Shown here piece by piece: positions 50,580-60,012 of a DNA stretch of 64,000 nucleotides. Position 1 is the first letter of the stretch. Each line of letters opens with the position of its first letter. This DNA comes from Desulfotruncus arcticus DSM 17038. GTDB taxonomy: Bacteria; Bacillota; Desulfotomaculia; Desulfotomaculales; Desulfallaceae. The notes beneath the pieces are model-generated. The model was given only the letters and a program-made list of their open reading frames with translations. It was not told the DNA's origin and made no database searches. The DNA lies in contig NZ_FOOX01000012.1 in the NCBI RefSeq assembly GCF_900113335.1, positions 114,540 through 178,539 on the forward strand. The letters are read 5' to 3'. A program made the translations under genes and the position numbers.

Positions 50580-51382
50580 TGTTAAATTCAATTACCATGG
50601 GACAATACCTTCCGGTAGACTCTCCGGTGCATAAAATGGACCCCAGAGCCAAGCTCCTGGTTACAGCGCTAACAGCCATCTCGGTGCTGGCTGCCGCAAG
50701 TTGGCCGAGCCTGTTGGCGGTATCACTCTGGATAGGGCTGGTGCTGGCTGCCGCACGGATTAAGTTGGGGCTTTACTGGCAGATTTACAAACCGTTGTGG
50801 CTGCTTTTATTAATAAGCCTTATGCTGCAAAGTGTTTTTACCCCCGGGGAGCCAATACAGCTAATTGGTCGCTTATATCTTTCAAAAACCGGATTGGCAG
50901 CCGGTGGGCGCATGTTATGGCAGATGGCCGGTTTACTGCTCGTGGCCGCGGTATTAACGTTTAGCACTACCCCGATACAACTATCCACAGCTTTGGAGCG
51001 TTTGCTGTTGCCGCTGTCTAAATTAAGGGTTCCGGTTAGGGAATTTGCCATGGCTATTAATTTAGCCCTGCGGTTTGTACCTACTCTTTTTGATGAGGCA
51101 AGGCTTTTAATTGCTGCGCAGCGAGCCCGGGGAGCTGATTTTACAAGCGGTGGCATAAGGCAAAGGGTCAGGGGACTGATACCATTTATGATTCCGCTAT
51201 TGACCAATATATTTCGCAGGGCCGATGAGCTTGCTGTGGCCATGGAAATAAGATGTTATCGCACAGGGGCGGAACGGTCAAGTATTACTGAATTAAAGCT
51301 TAAGCTGCCTGATTATCTGGCCATGTCTATAGCTATGATTATATTATTTATTACACTTTATACTAAAAGCTTATCCAGGTAG
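50579..51382 (+). CDS. ecfT: ECF transporter transmembrane subunit EcfT
   Basis: 267 residues with about six membrane helices. Coupling motifs AAQRARGAD and [13 protein letters not shown] contact the two ATPases. Third gene of the ecfA1-ecfA2-ecfT unit, a standard neighbour of rplQ and truA. Confidence 0.94.
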   Translation: MLNSITMGQYLPVDSPVHKMDPRAKLLVTALTAISVLAAASWPSLLAVSLWIGLVLAAARIKLGLYWQIYKPLWLLLLISLMLQSVFTPGEPIQLIGRLYLSKTGLAAGGRMLWQMAGLLLVAAVLTFSTTPIQLSTALERLLLPLSKLRVPVREFAMAINLALRFVPTLFDEARLLIAAQRARGADFTSGGIRQRVRGLIPFMIPLLTNIFRRADELAVAMEIRCYRTGAERSSITELKLKLPDYLAMSIAMIILFITLYTKSLSR

Positions 51383-51407
51383 AACTGCCTTCTTTCGGGG
51401 TGGTAAG

Positions 51408-52151
51408 TTGCGAAATATCAAGCTTACAATAGCATACGACGGAACCAATTACCACGGCTTTCAGGAGCAACGGGGTACGGGTCTGCTTACAATACAAGAA
51501 GCCATGGAAGACTGCCTGACCCGTTTAGCCGGTGAAAGAATTCAGGTGGTAGGGGCGGGACGTACCGACGCGGGTGTGCACGCCCGGGGTCAAGTGATAA
51601 ATTTTCGTAATCCAAATTGGCCGATACCAATTGGGCGTATTCCCTTGGCCTTAAACGGCATACTGCCTGACGACATTGTAGTGCTGTCGGCGGAAGAGGT
51701 CCCGGAAGAATTTCATTCCAGGTTTTCAGCCAAAGCTAAAACGTACAGTTATTGCATTTGGAACGACAGAATTCCTTCGCCTTTTTATCGCCTTTATAGC
51801 TATTTTATGCCTGTTCCGCTGAATGTTAAAGACATGGAGCAGGCCGCTCTAAACCTGCTGGGAAGTCACGATTTTAAATGCTTCCAGGCTTCGGGGTCTA
51901 CCGTTAAAAATACGGTGCGGACATTATACCAGGCTGATATTCTCACGGACGGGCCGTTGGTAAAGCTTGTGTTTACCGGTGACGGATTCCTTTATAATAT
52001 GGTTAGAATAATGGTTGGGACACTCGTACAGGCAGGTTTGGGAAAAATCAAACCCGGACAGGTTGTAGAAATTTTACAAGCCTGTAACAGGGTTATGGCG
52101 GGACCAACGTTTCCACCACAAGGCCTTTGCATGGAACAAGTGGTGTATTGA
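51408..52151 (+). CDS. truA: tRNA pseudouridine(38-40) synthase TruA
   Basis: 247 residues from TTG. Catalytic Asp in [29 protein letters not shown] and [15 protein letters not shown] complete the fold. Confidence 0.96.
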   Translation: MRNIKLTIAYDGTNYHGFQEQRGTGLLTIQEAMEDCLTRLAGERIQVVGAGRTDAGVHARGQVINFRNPNWPIPIGRIPLALNGILPDDIVVLSAEEVPEEFHSRFSAKAKTYSYCIWNDRIPSPFYRLYSYFMPVPLNVKDMEQAALNLLGSHDFKCFQASGSTVKNTVRTLYQADILTDGPLVKLVFTGDGFLYNMVRIMVGTLVQAGLGKIKPGQVVEILQACNRVMAGPTFPPQGLCMEQVVY

Positions 52152-52227
52152 GTTGGAACTAATTATATAAGTTACCACCTTTGCCGGGTTTTTTGAGATA
52201 AAACCGGCAGCAGTAAGGGTAAAAGCC

Positions 52228-52256
52228 TTGACATTGGCAATCCTATGTAATAAAAT
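52228..52256 (+). promoter_or_regulatory. SigmaA-type promoter of rplM-rpsI
   Basis: TTGACA at 52228-52233, 17-base spacer, TAAAAT at 52251-52256. Confidence 0.8.
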
Positions 52257-52263
52257 AATGCAT

Positions 52264-52322
52264 GTGTGACCTGATGGCAACCGCTTAGCCCCCGGTTTGC
52301 CAGGGTTTCCTTTCTGTCACGG
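52264..52322 (+). ncRNA. Candidate L13 leader RNA
   Basis: GTGAC (52266-52270) pairs with GTCAC (52316-52320). Inside, TGGCAA and CCG pair with CGG and TTGCCA (52275-52302). The structure begins at the predicted transcript start and ends just before the GGGAGG site of rplM, the place and size of the Firmicute L13 leader. Confidence 0.6.
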
Positions 52323-52334
52323 GAGGTATAATTA

Positions 52335-52766
52335 ATGAGAACGACGTATATGGCTAAGCCAAACGAGCTTCAGCGCAAATGGTACATTATTGACGGTGAA
52401 GGCAAGGTGCTGGGACGCTTGGCGGTTGAAGCCGCCAGGTTATTAAGGGGTAAACATAAGCCTGAGTATACCCCTCATATCAACTCCGGCGACCATGTCA
52501 TAATTATTAATGCCGATAAGGTGATTTTAACAGGAAAAAAACTGCAGCAGAAAATGTTGTATCGTCATTCCGGATATCCAGGTGGTTTAAAGCAAATCAG
52601 GTATGACAAACTGATGCAAACCAGGCCTGAACTTGCTGTCTATAAGGCAGTTACCGGTATGCTACCTCATAACACTTTGGGTAGAGATATGGCGACCAAG
52701 TTACGTATTTATCGCGGCAGCGACCATCCCCATCAGGCCCAACAGCCTGAAGTTTGGGAAATGTAG
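52335..52766 (+). CDS. rplM: 50S ribosomal protein L13
   Basis: 143 residues: [45 protein letters not shown]. The N-terminal [11 protein letters not shown] offers a second ATG at 52350, but GGGAGG fits the first. Cotranscribed with rpsI. Confidence 0.97.
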   Translation: MRTTYMAKPNELQRKWYIIDGEGKVLGRLAVEAARLLRGKHKPEYTPHINSGDHVIIINADKVILTGKKLQQKMLYRHSGYPGGLKQIRYDKLMQTRPELAVYKAVTGMLPHNTLGRDMATKLRIYRGSDHPHQAQQPEVWEM

Positions 52767-52789
52767 CAGGCTAAAAGGAGGGTCATTGA

Positions 52790-53182
52790 GTGGCTCAGGT
52801 CCAGTTTTACGGTACAGGACGGAGAAAAAATTCTGTGGCGAGAGTTTTCTTACGTCCCGGAGAAGGCAAATTCCTGGTAAACGATAAGAATATTGCCGAT
52901 TATTTTGGTAGAAAAACTCTGGAAATTATCGCACGTCAACCGTTGGAGCTTACTAACACAGGCGGCCGTTTTGACGTCATTGCCAAAGTGCTGGGCGGCG
53001 GAATCAGCGGGCAGGCTGGAGCTATAAAAATGGGTATTGCCAGGGCGTTGATTGTTGCTGACCCCAACATGCGCTCAGTGCTTAAAAAAGCGGGATTTCT
53101 TACCCGTGACCCACGGATGAAGGAAAGACGCAAGTACGGCTTGAAAAAAGCCCGTCGCGCTCCTCAATACTCCAAGCGTTAA
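52790..53182 (+). CDS. rpsI: 30S ribosomal protein S9
   Basis: 130 residues from GTG behind [28 protein letters not shown] and the C-terminal tail [12 protein letters not shown] that reaches P-site tRNA. Confidence 0.97.
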   Translation: MAQVQFYGTGRRKNSVARVFLRPGEGKFLVNDKNIADYFGRKTLEIIARQPLELTNTGGRFDVIAKVLGGGISGQAGAIKMGIARALIVADPNMRSVLKKAGFLTRDPRMKERRKYGLKKARRAPQYSKR

Positions 53183-53203
53183 TCAGAGCTTTAAAAATGT
53201 TAT

Positions 53204-53241
53204 AAAAAAAGCACCGCTGCTAATGGCCGGTGCTTTTTTTT
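53204..53241 (+). terminator. Terminator after rpsI
   Basis: AAAAAAGCACCG pairs with CCGGTGCTTTTTT-type sequence, followed by T's. Confidence 0.88.
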
Positions 53242-53243
53242 AG

Positions 53244-53585
53244 TAGTCAGGAGTCAGAATGAGAAAGTGTTTATCGTTTTTTACTATCCTGAAAAAAGTT
53301 TTTAGTTACTTGTATCTGGCGCTCCGGTAGTTCTCTCCGTGCGCTCCGCAATTTTCCTTGTATCTTTTATAGTTACCTATAGCTAACGCTTACACCAGGC
53401 AGCTTGGTGAAACTTTACGCCCTTTTGGGGTCAAGCTTTGGGGCTATGGACCGCATGCAGTGCTCCGCTTACTCCGGGAAACCACCGGATCACCTTGTCA
53501 CTGGTATCTATTTCTCATCCTTCTGCTGGTGCCGCGCCAACTGCATGGGCGTCTATTCTGAATTCTGACTCCTGAATTCTGAATA
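53244..53585. repeat. Element bounded by GTCAGGAGTCAGAAT inverted repeats
   Basis: TCAGGAGTCAGAAT (53247-53260) is exactly inverted as ATTCTGACTCCTGA (53562-53575). The roughly 300-base interior has no gene. The same end motif flanks the cysE-cysS spacer. It could be a non-autonomous mobile element. Confidence 0.55.
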
Positions 53586-53590
53586 CATTA

Positions 53591-53624
53591 GTAAGAGCCG
53601 TGTTGGTTGCCACACGGCTCTTAC
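53591..53624 (-). terminator. Terminator of the minus-strand lipoprotein gene
   Basis: GTAAGAGCCGTGT pairs with ACACGGCTCTTAC just beyond the stop at 53638. A T-rich tract is clearer on the plus side, so it may act for both directions. Confidence 0.7.
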
Positions 53625-53637
53625 TTTAATATCTGCA

Positions 53638-54135
53638 TTATTTGACCGTAGGTGTTAGTCTTCTACCAATTTCACTTAATTCCCGGGCGAAGCTGGAAAC
53701 CGGCTTGCCTTGGGAAATCCCCTGGGCAACTTTTTTGAGTCTTGTAACCGTATCCACATCTGAACTTACATAAACAGTATTGATGGTGGGTTCAACATTT
53801 TTGATCCTGTTGCTGACCTCGTTTTCCACTGCCTTGGTTTGATTCTTTTCTATGTTGGCGTTAATGTCAATCCCCACATAAGCTTTGCTTCCCGCCACCA
53901 CGACAGTCGACTTTGTAACACCGTCGACCTTGTCAGTCTCACTGGCAATCCGCTTTGCTTTTGCAGTATCGGTATTATTAGTGGTCATTGTATTGTTGGG
54001 GGCCGTTTGGTTAGGGCTTGTAGTATCAGGTGGCGGCGCCGGCTTTCTGGCGGCAGTGGTACAACCGCTAAATGCCAATACCGTAAACAACATAATCAAA
54101 GCCATCAGTAAAGTAATAAAATTTTTTTTCTTCAT
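53638..54135 (-). CDS. YhcN/YlaJ-family sporulation lipoprotein
   Basis: 165 residues. Lipoprotein signal peptide MKKKNFITLLM with lipobox AFSGC, a Pro/Thr/Asn-rich linker, then a YhcN/YlaJ domain (AKRIASETDKVDGV, AYVGIDINANIE). Family members are forespore or spore-coat-associated lipoproteins. ATG 54135 follows AAAGGG; an upstream in-frame ATG at 54153 overlaps that site. Divergent from cwlD. Confidence 0.85.
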   Translation of the reverse strand: MKKKNFITLLMALIMLFTVLAFSGCTTAARKPAPPPDTTSPNQTAPNNTMTTNNTDTAKAKRIASETDKVDGVTKSTVVVAGSKAYVGIDINANIEKNQTKAVENEVSNRIKNVEPTINTVYVSSDVDTVTRLKKVAQGISQGKPVSSFARELSEIGRRLTPTVK

Positions 54136-54353
54136 TTTCACCAACCCTTTCAAAATATTTTTCTAATAGCATTAAAATTCCCGGTGAATGTGTAGTTTAT
54201 TCCGAAAGCTAACCTGGAGCTTTTGCTTTTGGCGATAAAAAAACAATTAAAACAGTTTGGGTAGAGGGCCTTTAATTCTCATATTAAAGTATCTGGCGGC
54301 ATATTTTTTTACGAGGTGTGTATTGCTACCGCAAAATGCCGGGAGGGGTTTGA

Positions 54354-55160
54354 ATGATTCGAGTTTTTAGATTGAAAATACGTTATATTTTACTGACGGC
54401 TGTTTTATTATTAGCTATAGCAAGTGCTTCTAATAAAGTAATGGACTTGCTTGAAAACCGGAAAGTGTCGGTGTTGTCCTGGTCGGTGGCAAACAAGGTA
54501 ATTGTTATTGATCCCGGGCACGGTGGCATAGATCCCGGCTCTAAGGGATCAAACGGCACCATAGAAAAAGAAATAACCCTGGAAATGTCAAAAAAACTAG
54601 CCGCTGTTTTAGGCCAGGCGGGGGCCATAGTTATTATGACCCGTGAGACTGATACTGATCTAAGTGATCCCGGCGGCGGGAAGTTAATTACACGTAAGAG
54701 GCAGGATCTTTCCAGAAGGGTTGGTTTAGCCAATGACCGGGACGCTGACGCCTTTATCAGCATTCACGTCAATAGTTTTAAGTCCGGAATCAGAGAGCAC
54801 GGAGCCCAGACGTTTTACCAGCCCAACTCCGCTGAGGGGGCCAAGCTGGCAAAATGCCTCCAGGGAGAGCTGGTTAGGTTAATGAAAAACACCAATCGCA
54901 AGGCTAAGGCTGTAGACTACTATGCCACCCGCAATGCTGAAATGCCCGCGGCTATCGTTGAAATAGGGTTTATCAGCAACCCCAAAGAAGAAAAACTAAT
55001 GTGCGAGGAGGATTATCAGGGGAAACTTGCCTACGCCATTTATTCAGGTATAATCAAGTATTTTGCAGAACATACGACTCCGACAGATGGGAATATAGAC
55101 AAGGATAAAGCTATTGAGACCTTTATGAATAACAGGGGAGAAGTATTTGATGCACCCTAA
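54354..55160 (+). CDS. cwlD: Germination-specific N-acetylmuramoyl-L-alanine amidase CwlD
   Basis: 268 residues. N-terminal membrane/signal segment (residues 9-25), then amidase_3 domain: zinc ligand His in DPGHGG, a Glu in TIEKEITL, second His in SIHVNSF, and catalytic Glu in AIVEIGFIS. In Bacillus it makes muramic-delta-lactam in spore cortex. Its location after rpsI is conserved. Confidence 0.93.
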   Translation: MIRVFRLKIRYILLTAVLLLAIASASNKVMDLLENRKVSVLSWSVANKVIVIDPGHGGIDPGSKGSNGTIEKEITLEMSKKLAAVLGQAGAIVIMTRETDTDLSDPGGGKLITRKRQDLSRRVGLANDRDADAFISIHVNSFKSGIREHGAQTFYQPNSAEGAKLAKCLQGELVRLMKNTNRKAKAVDYYATRNAEMPAAIVEIGFISNPKEEKLMCEEDYQGKLAYAIYSGIIKYFAEHTTPTDGNIDKDKAIETFMNNRGEVFDAP

Positions 55161-55266
55161 AGAAATATTGTGTTGAATAGCTGCTCACCAAAGTTGGTCT
55201 TCCCGCAGCGTTCAATGGATTGCCAAAGCACTCCTCGTAACAAGGGGTGCTTTATCTCGTTAACCC

Positions 55267-55308
55267 GCCGCTAAGACTCCCACCTCTATAGGCGGGAGTC
55301 TTAGCGGC
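55267..55308. repeat. Perfect palindromic repeat unit
   Basis: GCCGCTAAGACTCCCACC pairs with GGCGGGAGTCTTAGCGGC (one mismatch) around a short TCTATA loop. It abuts copy B of the GGTTCAGG-type repeat, forming a composite element. Confidence 0.8.
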
Positions 55309-55311
55309 GAT

Positions 55312-55373
55312 AAACTCGAAATAAGTGCGACTAAGGTTCAGGCGGGGTCGAAACCCCACCTGAACCAAGTCTC
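55312..55373. repeat. Palindromic dispersed repeat, copy B
   Basis: Inverted copy of the unit at 6003-6061: CTCGAAATAAGTGCGACTAA followed by GGTTCAGGCGGGG...CCCCACCTGAACC and AAGTC. The differences from copy A are few, and some preserve stem pairing (ATCTGAACC opposite GGTTCAGGT in A). Confidence 0.8.
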
Positions 55374-55393
55374 CTTTATAATAATGGGTCAAA

Positions 55394-55485
55394 TGTCAAC
55401 CTTTATTATATTTGGGGTTTACAATGCCATTGTGCTTTGGTAATATTTAAAAAACGTTAACCTTGTTTTTTGGAATGGTTTACAT
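55394..55485 (+). promoter_or_regulatory. bioF promoter with two tandem BirA-like operators
   Basis: The promoter is TTTACA (55418-55423), 17-base spacer, TAATAT (55441-55446). Operator 1 is TGTCAACC-N14-GGTTTACAA (55394-55424), covering the -35. Operator 2 is CGTTAACC-N14-GGTTTACAT (55455-55485), at the start site. Both match the published BirA layout of TGTTAACC and GGTTTACA-type half-sites separated by 14-16 bases. This implies biotin-dependent repression of bioFDAB. Confidence 0.75.
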
Positions 55486-55591
55486 CTCAAAAAATCATGT
55501 TTAGTAATAAAAAATAATCAATACGCCGGGGTCCGGTCAAAGGGGAGTTTTTGCGGTAGGAGTAATCGCGGATTTAAAAAGGAGTATAGCA

Positions 55592-56764
55592 GTGATGGAA
55601 TTTTTAGCTAAAGATTTATCCAACCTTAGGCAGCATAACCTTTATCGCCACCTGAACACAATGAATGAGGCCCAGACCGCCCGTACAATAGTTAACGGCA
55701 AAAAGTGTATTTTATTGTCATCCAATAACTATCTCGGGCTTACCGAGCATCCGGAATTGATATCGGCGGCCAGGGATGCTATTAGTCTTTGGGGCACCGG
55801 CGCGGGTGGTTCACGGTTAACCACGGGTAATTTCAGGCTCCATGAAGAATTGGAAACAGCCATCGCTAATTTTAAAAATACCGAAGCGGCCGTTGTGTTT
55901 AATACCGGCTACATGGCTAACCTTGGAACGATAACCGCACTGACCGGAAAAGAGGATGTCATCTTCAGTGATGAACTTAATCACGCCAGTATTATCGACG
56001 GGTGCCGGCTCAGCCGGGCCAAAACCGTGGTTTATCCCCATAAAAATATCGGCGCCCTGGAAAAATTGCTGCAACAAGCTTCAGGCTGGCGCCGTCTGCT
56101 TATCGTCACGGACGGAGTTTTTAGCATGGACGGCGATCTGGCCCCATTACCTGGTTTGGTGGAGTTGTCGGAAAAATACCATGCTCTGCTAATGGTGGAC
56201 GATGCCCATGCCACAGGAGTATTAGGTGACCGCGGCGCCGGGTCGGCCAATCATTTTGGCCTGGAGGGCAAAATTCCGATCCAAATGGGTACCCTGAGCA
56301 AGGCGATAGGCAGTGCGGGCGGCTATGTCGCCGGGTCCCGTGATTTAATTGATTACCTGAGAAACAAAGCGCGCAGTTTTATTTTTTCCACAGCTCTCCC
56401 CCCTTCTGTAATCGCTGCTGCTCTGGCGGCGCTTGGGGTTATGCAGAAAGATCCGCAGTTGCGCCAAAAGCTTCATTTTAACGCCCGGTACCTCAGGTCC
56501 CGGCTGAAACAAATGGGCTTTACCATCCTGGCTGAAGAATCCCCTGTAATACCTGTGTTAATAGGCGATGCAAACAAAACCGTACAAATGGCTCAACAGC
56601 TGTTGGTCCTGGGCGTGTTTGCCCCGGGAATCAGGCCGCCTACAGTGCCGCCGGGAACGAGCAGAGTGAGGGCTACGGTAATGGCCACGCATACCCGGGA
56701 TGATTTGGATCAGGCCCTGGCAGCTTTTGGAGAGGCCGGTCAAATACTGGGAATTATCCGGTGA
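55592..56764 (+). CDS. bioF: 8-amino-7-oxononanoate synthase
   Basis: 390 residues, fold-type I PLP enzyme. SSNNYLGLTEHPELI, GTGAGGSRLTTGN, DDAHATGVLG and the PLP lysine in GTLSKAIGSAGG. Condenses pimeloyl thioester with alanine. GTG 55592 or ATG 55595 behind AAGGAG. No bioW, bioC or bioH is in the window, so the pimelate source is unknown. Confidence 0.95.
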   Translation: MMEFLAKDLSNLRQHNLYRHLNTMNEAQTARTIVNGKKCILLSSNNYLGLTEHPELISAARDAISLWGTGAGGSRLTTGNFRLHEELETAIANFKNTEAAVVFNTGYMANLGTITALTGKEDVIFSDELNHASIIDGCRLSRAKTVVYPHKNIGALEKLLQQASGWRRLLIVTDGVFSMDGDLAPLPGLVELSEKYHALLMVDDAHATGVLGDRGAGSANHFGLEGKIPIQMGTLSKAIGSAGGYVAGSRDLIDYLRNKARSFIFSTALPPSVIAAALAALGVMQKDPQLRQKLHFNARYLRSRLKQMGFTILAEESPVIPVLIGDANKTVQMAQQLLVLGVFAPGIRPPTVPPGTSRVRATVMATHTRDDLDQALAAFGEAGQILGIIR

Positions 56765-56781
56765 ATAAGGAGGAGAAAGTA

Positions 56782-57501
56782 ATGCACGGTTTTTTTATTA
56801 CCGGCACCGACACCGGCGTCGGTAAAACCGTCGTCACCGCCGGTTTGGCGGCGAATCTTAAACAAAGGGGATTTAACGTGGGTATTATGAAGCCCTTGCA
56901 GTCAGGAAGCGAAAAAACCGAACGAGGTCTGGTTTCCATTGACGCTTCATATGCCATGCAAGTGGCGGAAATTAACGATCCTATGGAAATAGTCAGCCCG
57001 TATCGGTTGGAACCACCTCTGGCTCCGCGTATTGCGGCTGAAATTACGGGTGTTACCATTGATATGGATAAAATTAGCCTGGCCTACCAGGAATTGTGTG
57101 AACGACATGATTTGATACTGGTGGAGGGGGCTGGCGGCATCATGGTGCCTATAACTGGGAAGTTTTTAATGGCCGACCTGGCTATATTACTTGATCTGCT
57201 GGTTTTGATCGTGGCCAGGCCCGGTCTGGGTACGGTAAATCATACATTATTAACTGTCGAGTACGCCAGGTCAAGGGGTATTCAAATAGCCGGAATTATT
57301 ATCAATGATTTCGACCAAAGCAAGGCCGGTCCGGCGGAAAAGACCAACCCGGGGCTAATTGAAGAGTTATCCGGAGTCCCCGTGGTTGGAGTAATACCCC
57401 ATGATCATGATTTGGATGTAGATACATACAGCCCGGGTCAGGTTACCAGGCTGGTCGGGGAAGGAGTTGACTGGGAGAAAGTTTTCCTGCCGGTTAGCTG
57501 A
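56782..57501 (+). CDS. bioD: Dethiobiotin synthetase
   Basis: 239 residues: P-loop GTDTGVGKT at the start, KPLQSG and VEGAGGIMVPI. Closes the ureido ring of dethiobiotin from DAPA, CO2 and ATP. ATG 56782 behind AAGGAGGAG; the GTG at 56761 lies before this site. Confidence 0.95.
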   Translation: MHGFFITGTDTGVGKTVVTAGLAANLKQRGFNVGIMKPLQSGSEKTERGLVSIDASYAMQVAEINDPMEIVSPYRLEPPLAPRIAAEITGVTIDMDKISLAYQELCERHDLILVEGAGGIMVPITGKFLMADLAILLDLLVLIVARPGLGTVNHTLLTVEYARSRGIQIAGIIINDFDQSKAGPAEKTNPGLIEELSGVPVVGVIPHDHDLDVDTYSPGQVTRLVGEGVDWEKVFLPVS

Positions 57502-57513
57502 TTAAAAAAAGAA

Positions 57514-57545
57514 AGGGGACACACCCCTTCGGTGAATGCCCCCAA
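57514..57545. repeat. GGGGACACACCCC repeat remnant
   Basis: In the bioD-bioA spacer. It shares GGGGACACACC and GAATG(T/C)CCCC words with the hairpin at 9932-9984 (opposite orientation) but is shorter. Confidence 0.4.
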
Positions 57546-57562
57546 TTAGAAGGAGGAGCATT

Positions 57563-58939
57563 ATGGATTATTATAAGCCGGAACAATTGGAACAGTGGGA
57601 CAAGCAATATGTATGGCATCCATTTACCCAAATGCGTCAGTGGCAAAAGGAAAAGCCGTTAATCATAGCAAAAGGGGAAGGCAGCTATCTTTATGACCTG
57701 GAGGGCAATAAGTATCTGGATGGCATCTCTTCACTGTGGGTTACCGTACACGGGCACCGGAAAAAAGAAATAAACCGCGCCATTATAGAACAACTGGATC
57801 AACTGGCCCACAGCACTCTGCTGGGTCAGGCCAACATACCTTCAACGCTGCTGGCCCGTAAATTGGTGGAAATAACCCCGGAGGGACTTAATAAGGTTTT
57901 TTATTCTGAAAGTGGCTCCACCGCGGTGGAGATAGGATTGAAGATCGCCTATCAGTACTGGCAGCAAAGAGGGGAAGAAAAATACAAAACTAAACGTAAA
58001 TTTGTCTCTCTGGCCAACGCTTACCACGGGGATACCATCGGTTCGGTAAGCGTTGGCGGCATCAATCTGTTTCATAAAATATTTGCAGGGTTGTTGTTTG
58101 AAACTGTAAACGCGCCCTCGCCCTACTGTTACCGTTGTCCTTTGCATTTAAACCGTGAGAGCTGCACTATGGACTGCGTCAGAGAAATGGAGTCCCTTTT
58201 GGCTGACCACCATCATGAAATAGCCGGGGTGGTAATAGAACCACTGGTGCAGGGAGCTGCCGGCATGCTGGTTGCACCTGAAGGCTATCTGGCCGGAGTA
58301 AGGGAACTTTGCACCAGGTTTGATGTTTTGCTCATTGCTGATGAAGTGGCGGTGGGGTTTGGGCGTACCGGGAAAATGTTTGCCTGTGCCCATGAAAACG
58401 TCAAACCCGATATCATGTGCCTGGCCAAAGGGATAACCGGCGGTTACCTTCCCCTGGCGGCCACTATGGTTACTGATGAAATATATCAGGCCTTTCTGGG
58501 AGAAATAGATGAATGCAGAACTTTTTATCATGGACACACCTATACCGGTAATCCGGTGGCCTGTGCCGCCGCTCTGGCCAATTTGGAGCTCTTTGCCAGG
58601 GACCAATTAATTGCCGGTTTACAGGAGAAAATTGCTTTCTTCAGTGCTGATTTGAAAAGATTTATGGAGCTTCAACATGTAGGCGACGTGCGTCAAAAGG
58701 GGTTGATGGCCGGTATTGAAATTGTGGGAAATAAGGCCGCTAAAGAACCTTTTGCAATTAAATACAACATCCCCCACCGCATCGTCCTGGAAGCCAGAAA
58801 AAACGGTTTAATTATCAGGCCGCTGGACAATGTAATCGTGCTTATGCCCATTCTTTCCATGAGTCTGGCTGAACTGAAACGACTTTTAGACATTACCTAC
58901 GCAGCAATTAGAAAAGTGACCGAGGAGGAAGCTCTTTAG
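57563..58939 (+). CDS. bioA: Adenosylmethionine-8-amino-7-oxononanoate aminotransferase
   Basis: 458 residues, class III aminotransferase. WHPFTQM near the N-terminus (substrate site), YHGDTIGSVSVGG, ADEVAVGFGRTG and the PLP lysine in CLAKGITGG. Converts KAPA to DAPA using SAM. ATG 57563 behind AAGGAGGAG. The stop overlaps the bioB start by one base. Confidence 0.95.
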   Translation: MDYYKPEQLEQWDKQYVWHPFTQMRQWQKEKPLIIAKGEGSYLYDLEGNKYLDGISSLWVTVHGHRKKEINRAIIEQLDQLAHSTLLGQANIPSTLLARKLVEITPEGLNKVFYSESGSTAVEIGLKIAYQYWQQRGEEKYKTKRKFVSLANAYHGDTIGSVSVGGINLFHKIFAGLLFETVNAPSPYCYRCPLHLNRESCTMDCVREMESLLADHHHEIAGVVIEPLVQGAAGMLVAPEGYLAGVRELCTRFDVLLIADEVAVGFGRTGKMFACAHENVKPDIMCLAKGITGGYLPLAATMVTDEIYQAFLGEIDECRTFYHGHTYTGNPVACAAALANLELFARDQLIAGLQEKIAFFSADLKRFMELQHVGDVRQKGLMAGIEIVGNKAAKEPFAIKYNIPHRIVLEARKNGLIIRPLDNVIVLMPILSMSLAELKRLLDITYAAIRKVTEEEAL

Positions 58940-59904
58940 TGCAAGCAGCAAATAATGAAATAAAGGCTGAGGTACCGGTAAACAAGCAAGACGCAGTTAA
59001 GCTCAATCAGCTTAAAGGCGCCGCTATTTACGATTTAACAGCTCTGGCGGGAAGGGTTACCCGTCATTCTTTTCCTGAAAATAAAGTGGAGTTGTGTTCT
59101 ATTATCAATGCCCGTTCGGGCCGCTGCAGCGAGGATTGTGCTTTTTGTGCCCAATCAGTTCATTATAACACCAACGTTGCCTATTACCCCATGCTCAGCC
59201 CGGAAGAAATTCTGCGCAGCGCAGTTAAAGTGGAGCAAGCAGGGGTGCGGCGTTTTTCCATGGTTACCAGCGGCCGGGGCATTGCCGGCCGCGATCTGGA
59301 AAAGATACTGGAAACCATCGCGCTCCTGCGCCGGGAAACAAATCTCACCCTGTGCGCATCCCTGGGTATAATTAATGAAAAGCAGGCATCAATGCTGGCC
59401 GAAGCGGGATTGTCCACCTACCACCATAACCTGGAGGCAGCCCCCGGATATTTTGATCAAATCTGCACCACCCATACTTATCAGGAAAGGGTGCAGACCA
59501 TCTTAAACGCGAAAACGGCAGGTCTTAGGGTGTGCGCCGGGGGGATATTGGGTTTGGGCGAATCGCCGGTGCACCAGGTGGAGTTGGCCTTTGAATTACA
59601 AAAGCTGCAGATTGACTCAGTGCCGCTAAATTTTTTAAACCCCATTCCCGGGACGCCGCTGCAAAGCCAAAGGGCCATCTCTCCTTTGGAGATATTGAGG
59701 GCCATAGCCGTATTTCGATTGGTAATCCCCCGGGCGATACTGCGCCTCTGCGGGGGTAGAAAAGAAGGGCTGCGCCGCCTGCAGCCCCTTGCGTTTCTAG
59801 CCGGGGCCAACGGCCTGATGGTGGGTGATTATTTAACTACCGGCGGTGAAGTGCTGCAAGAAGACCTGCAGATGCTTCTGGATATGGATTTAGCAGTGTT
59901 TTAG
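58939..59904 (+). CDS. bioB: Biotin synthase
   Basis: 321 residues, radical SAM. The 4Fe-4S motif is CSEDCAFC, with the SAM-binding region and C-terminal LCGGRKE carrying the Arg ligand of the auxiliary cluster. Inserts sulfur into dethiobiotin. GTG start overlapping the bioA stop; last gene of the operon. Confidence 0.95.
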   Translation: MQAANNEIKAEVPVNKQDAVKLNQLKGAAIYDLTALAGRVTRHSFPENKVELCSIINARSGRCSEDCAFCAQSVHYNTNVAYYPMLSPEEILRSAVKVEQAGVRRFSMVTSGRGIAGRDLEKILETIALLRRETNLTLCASLGIINEKQASMLAEAGLSTYHHNLEAAPGYFDQICTTHTYQERVQTILNAKTAGLRVCAGGILGLGESPVHQVELAFELQKLQIDSVPLNFLNPIPGTPLQSQRAISPLEILRAIAVFRLVIPRAILRLCGGRKEGLRRLQPLAFLAGANGLMVGDYLTTGGEVLQEDLQMLLDMDLAVF

Positions 59905-60012
59905 CGGGCGGGCCCTAACGATCTTGGATTAAATAGTTACTTAAACGTATTTACAGCTATTGGTGGATGTGTTATATTGTATACAAGATAACTCCGTTGG
60001 GAGGAAACTACC

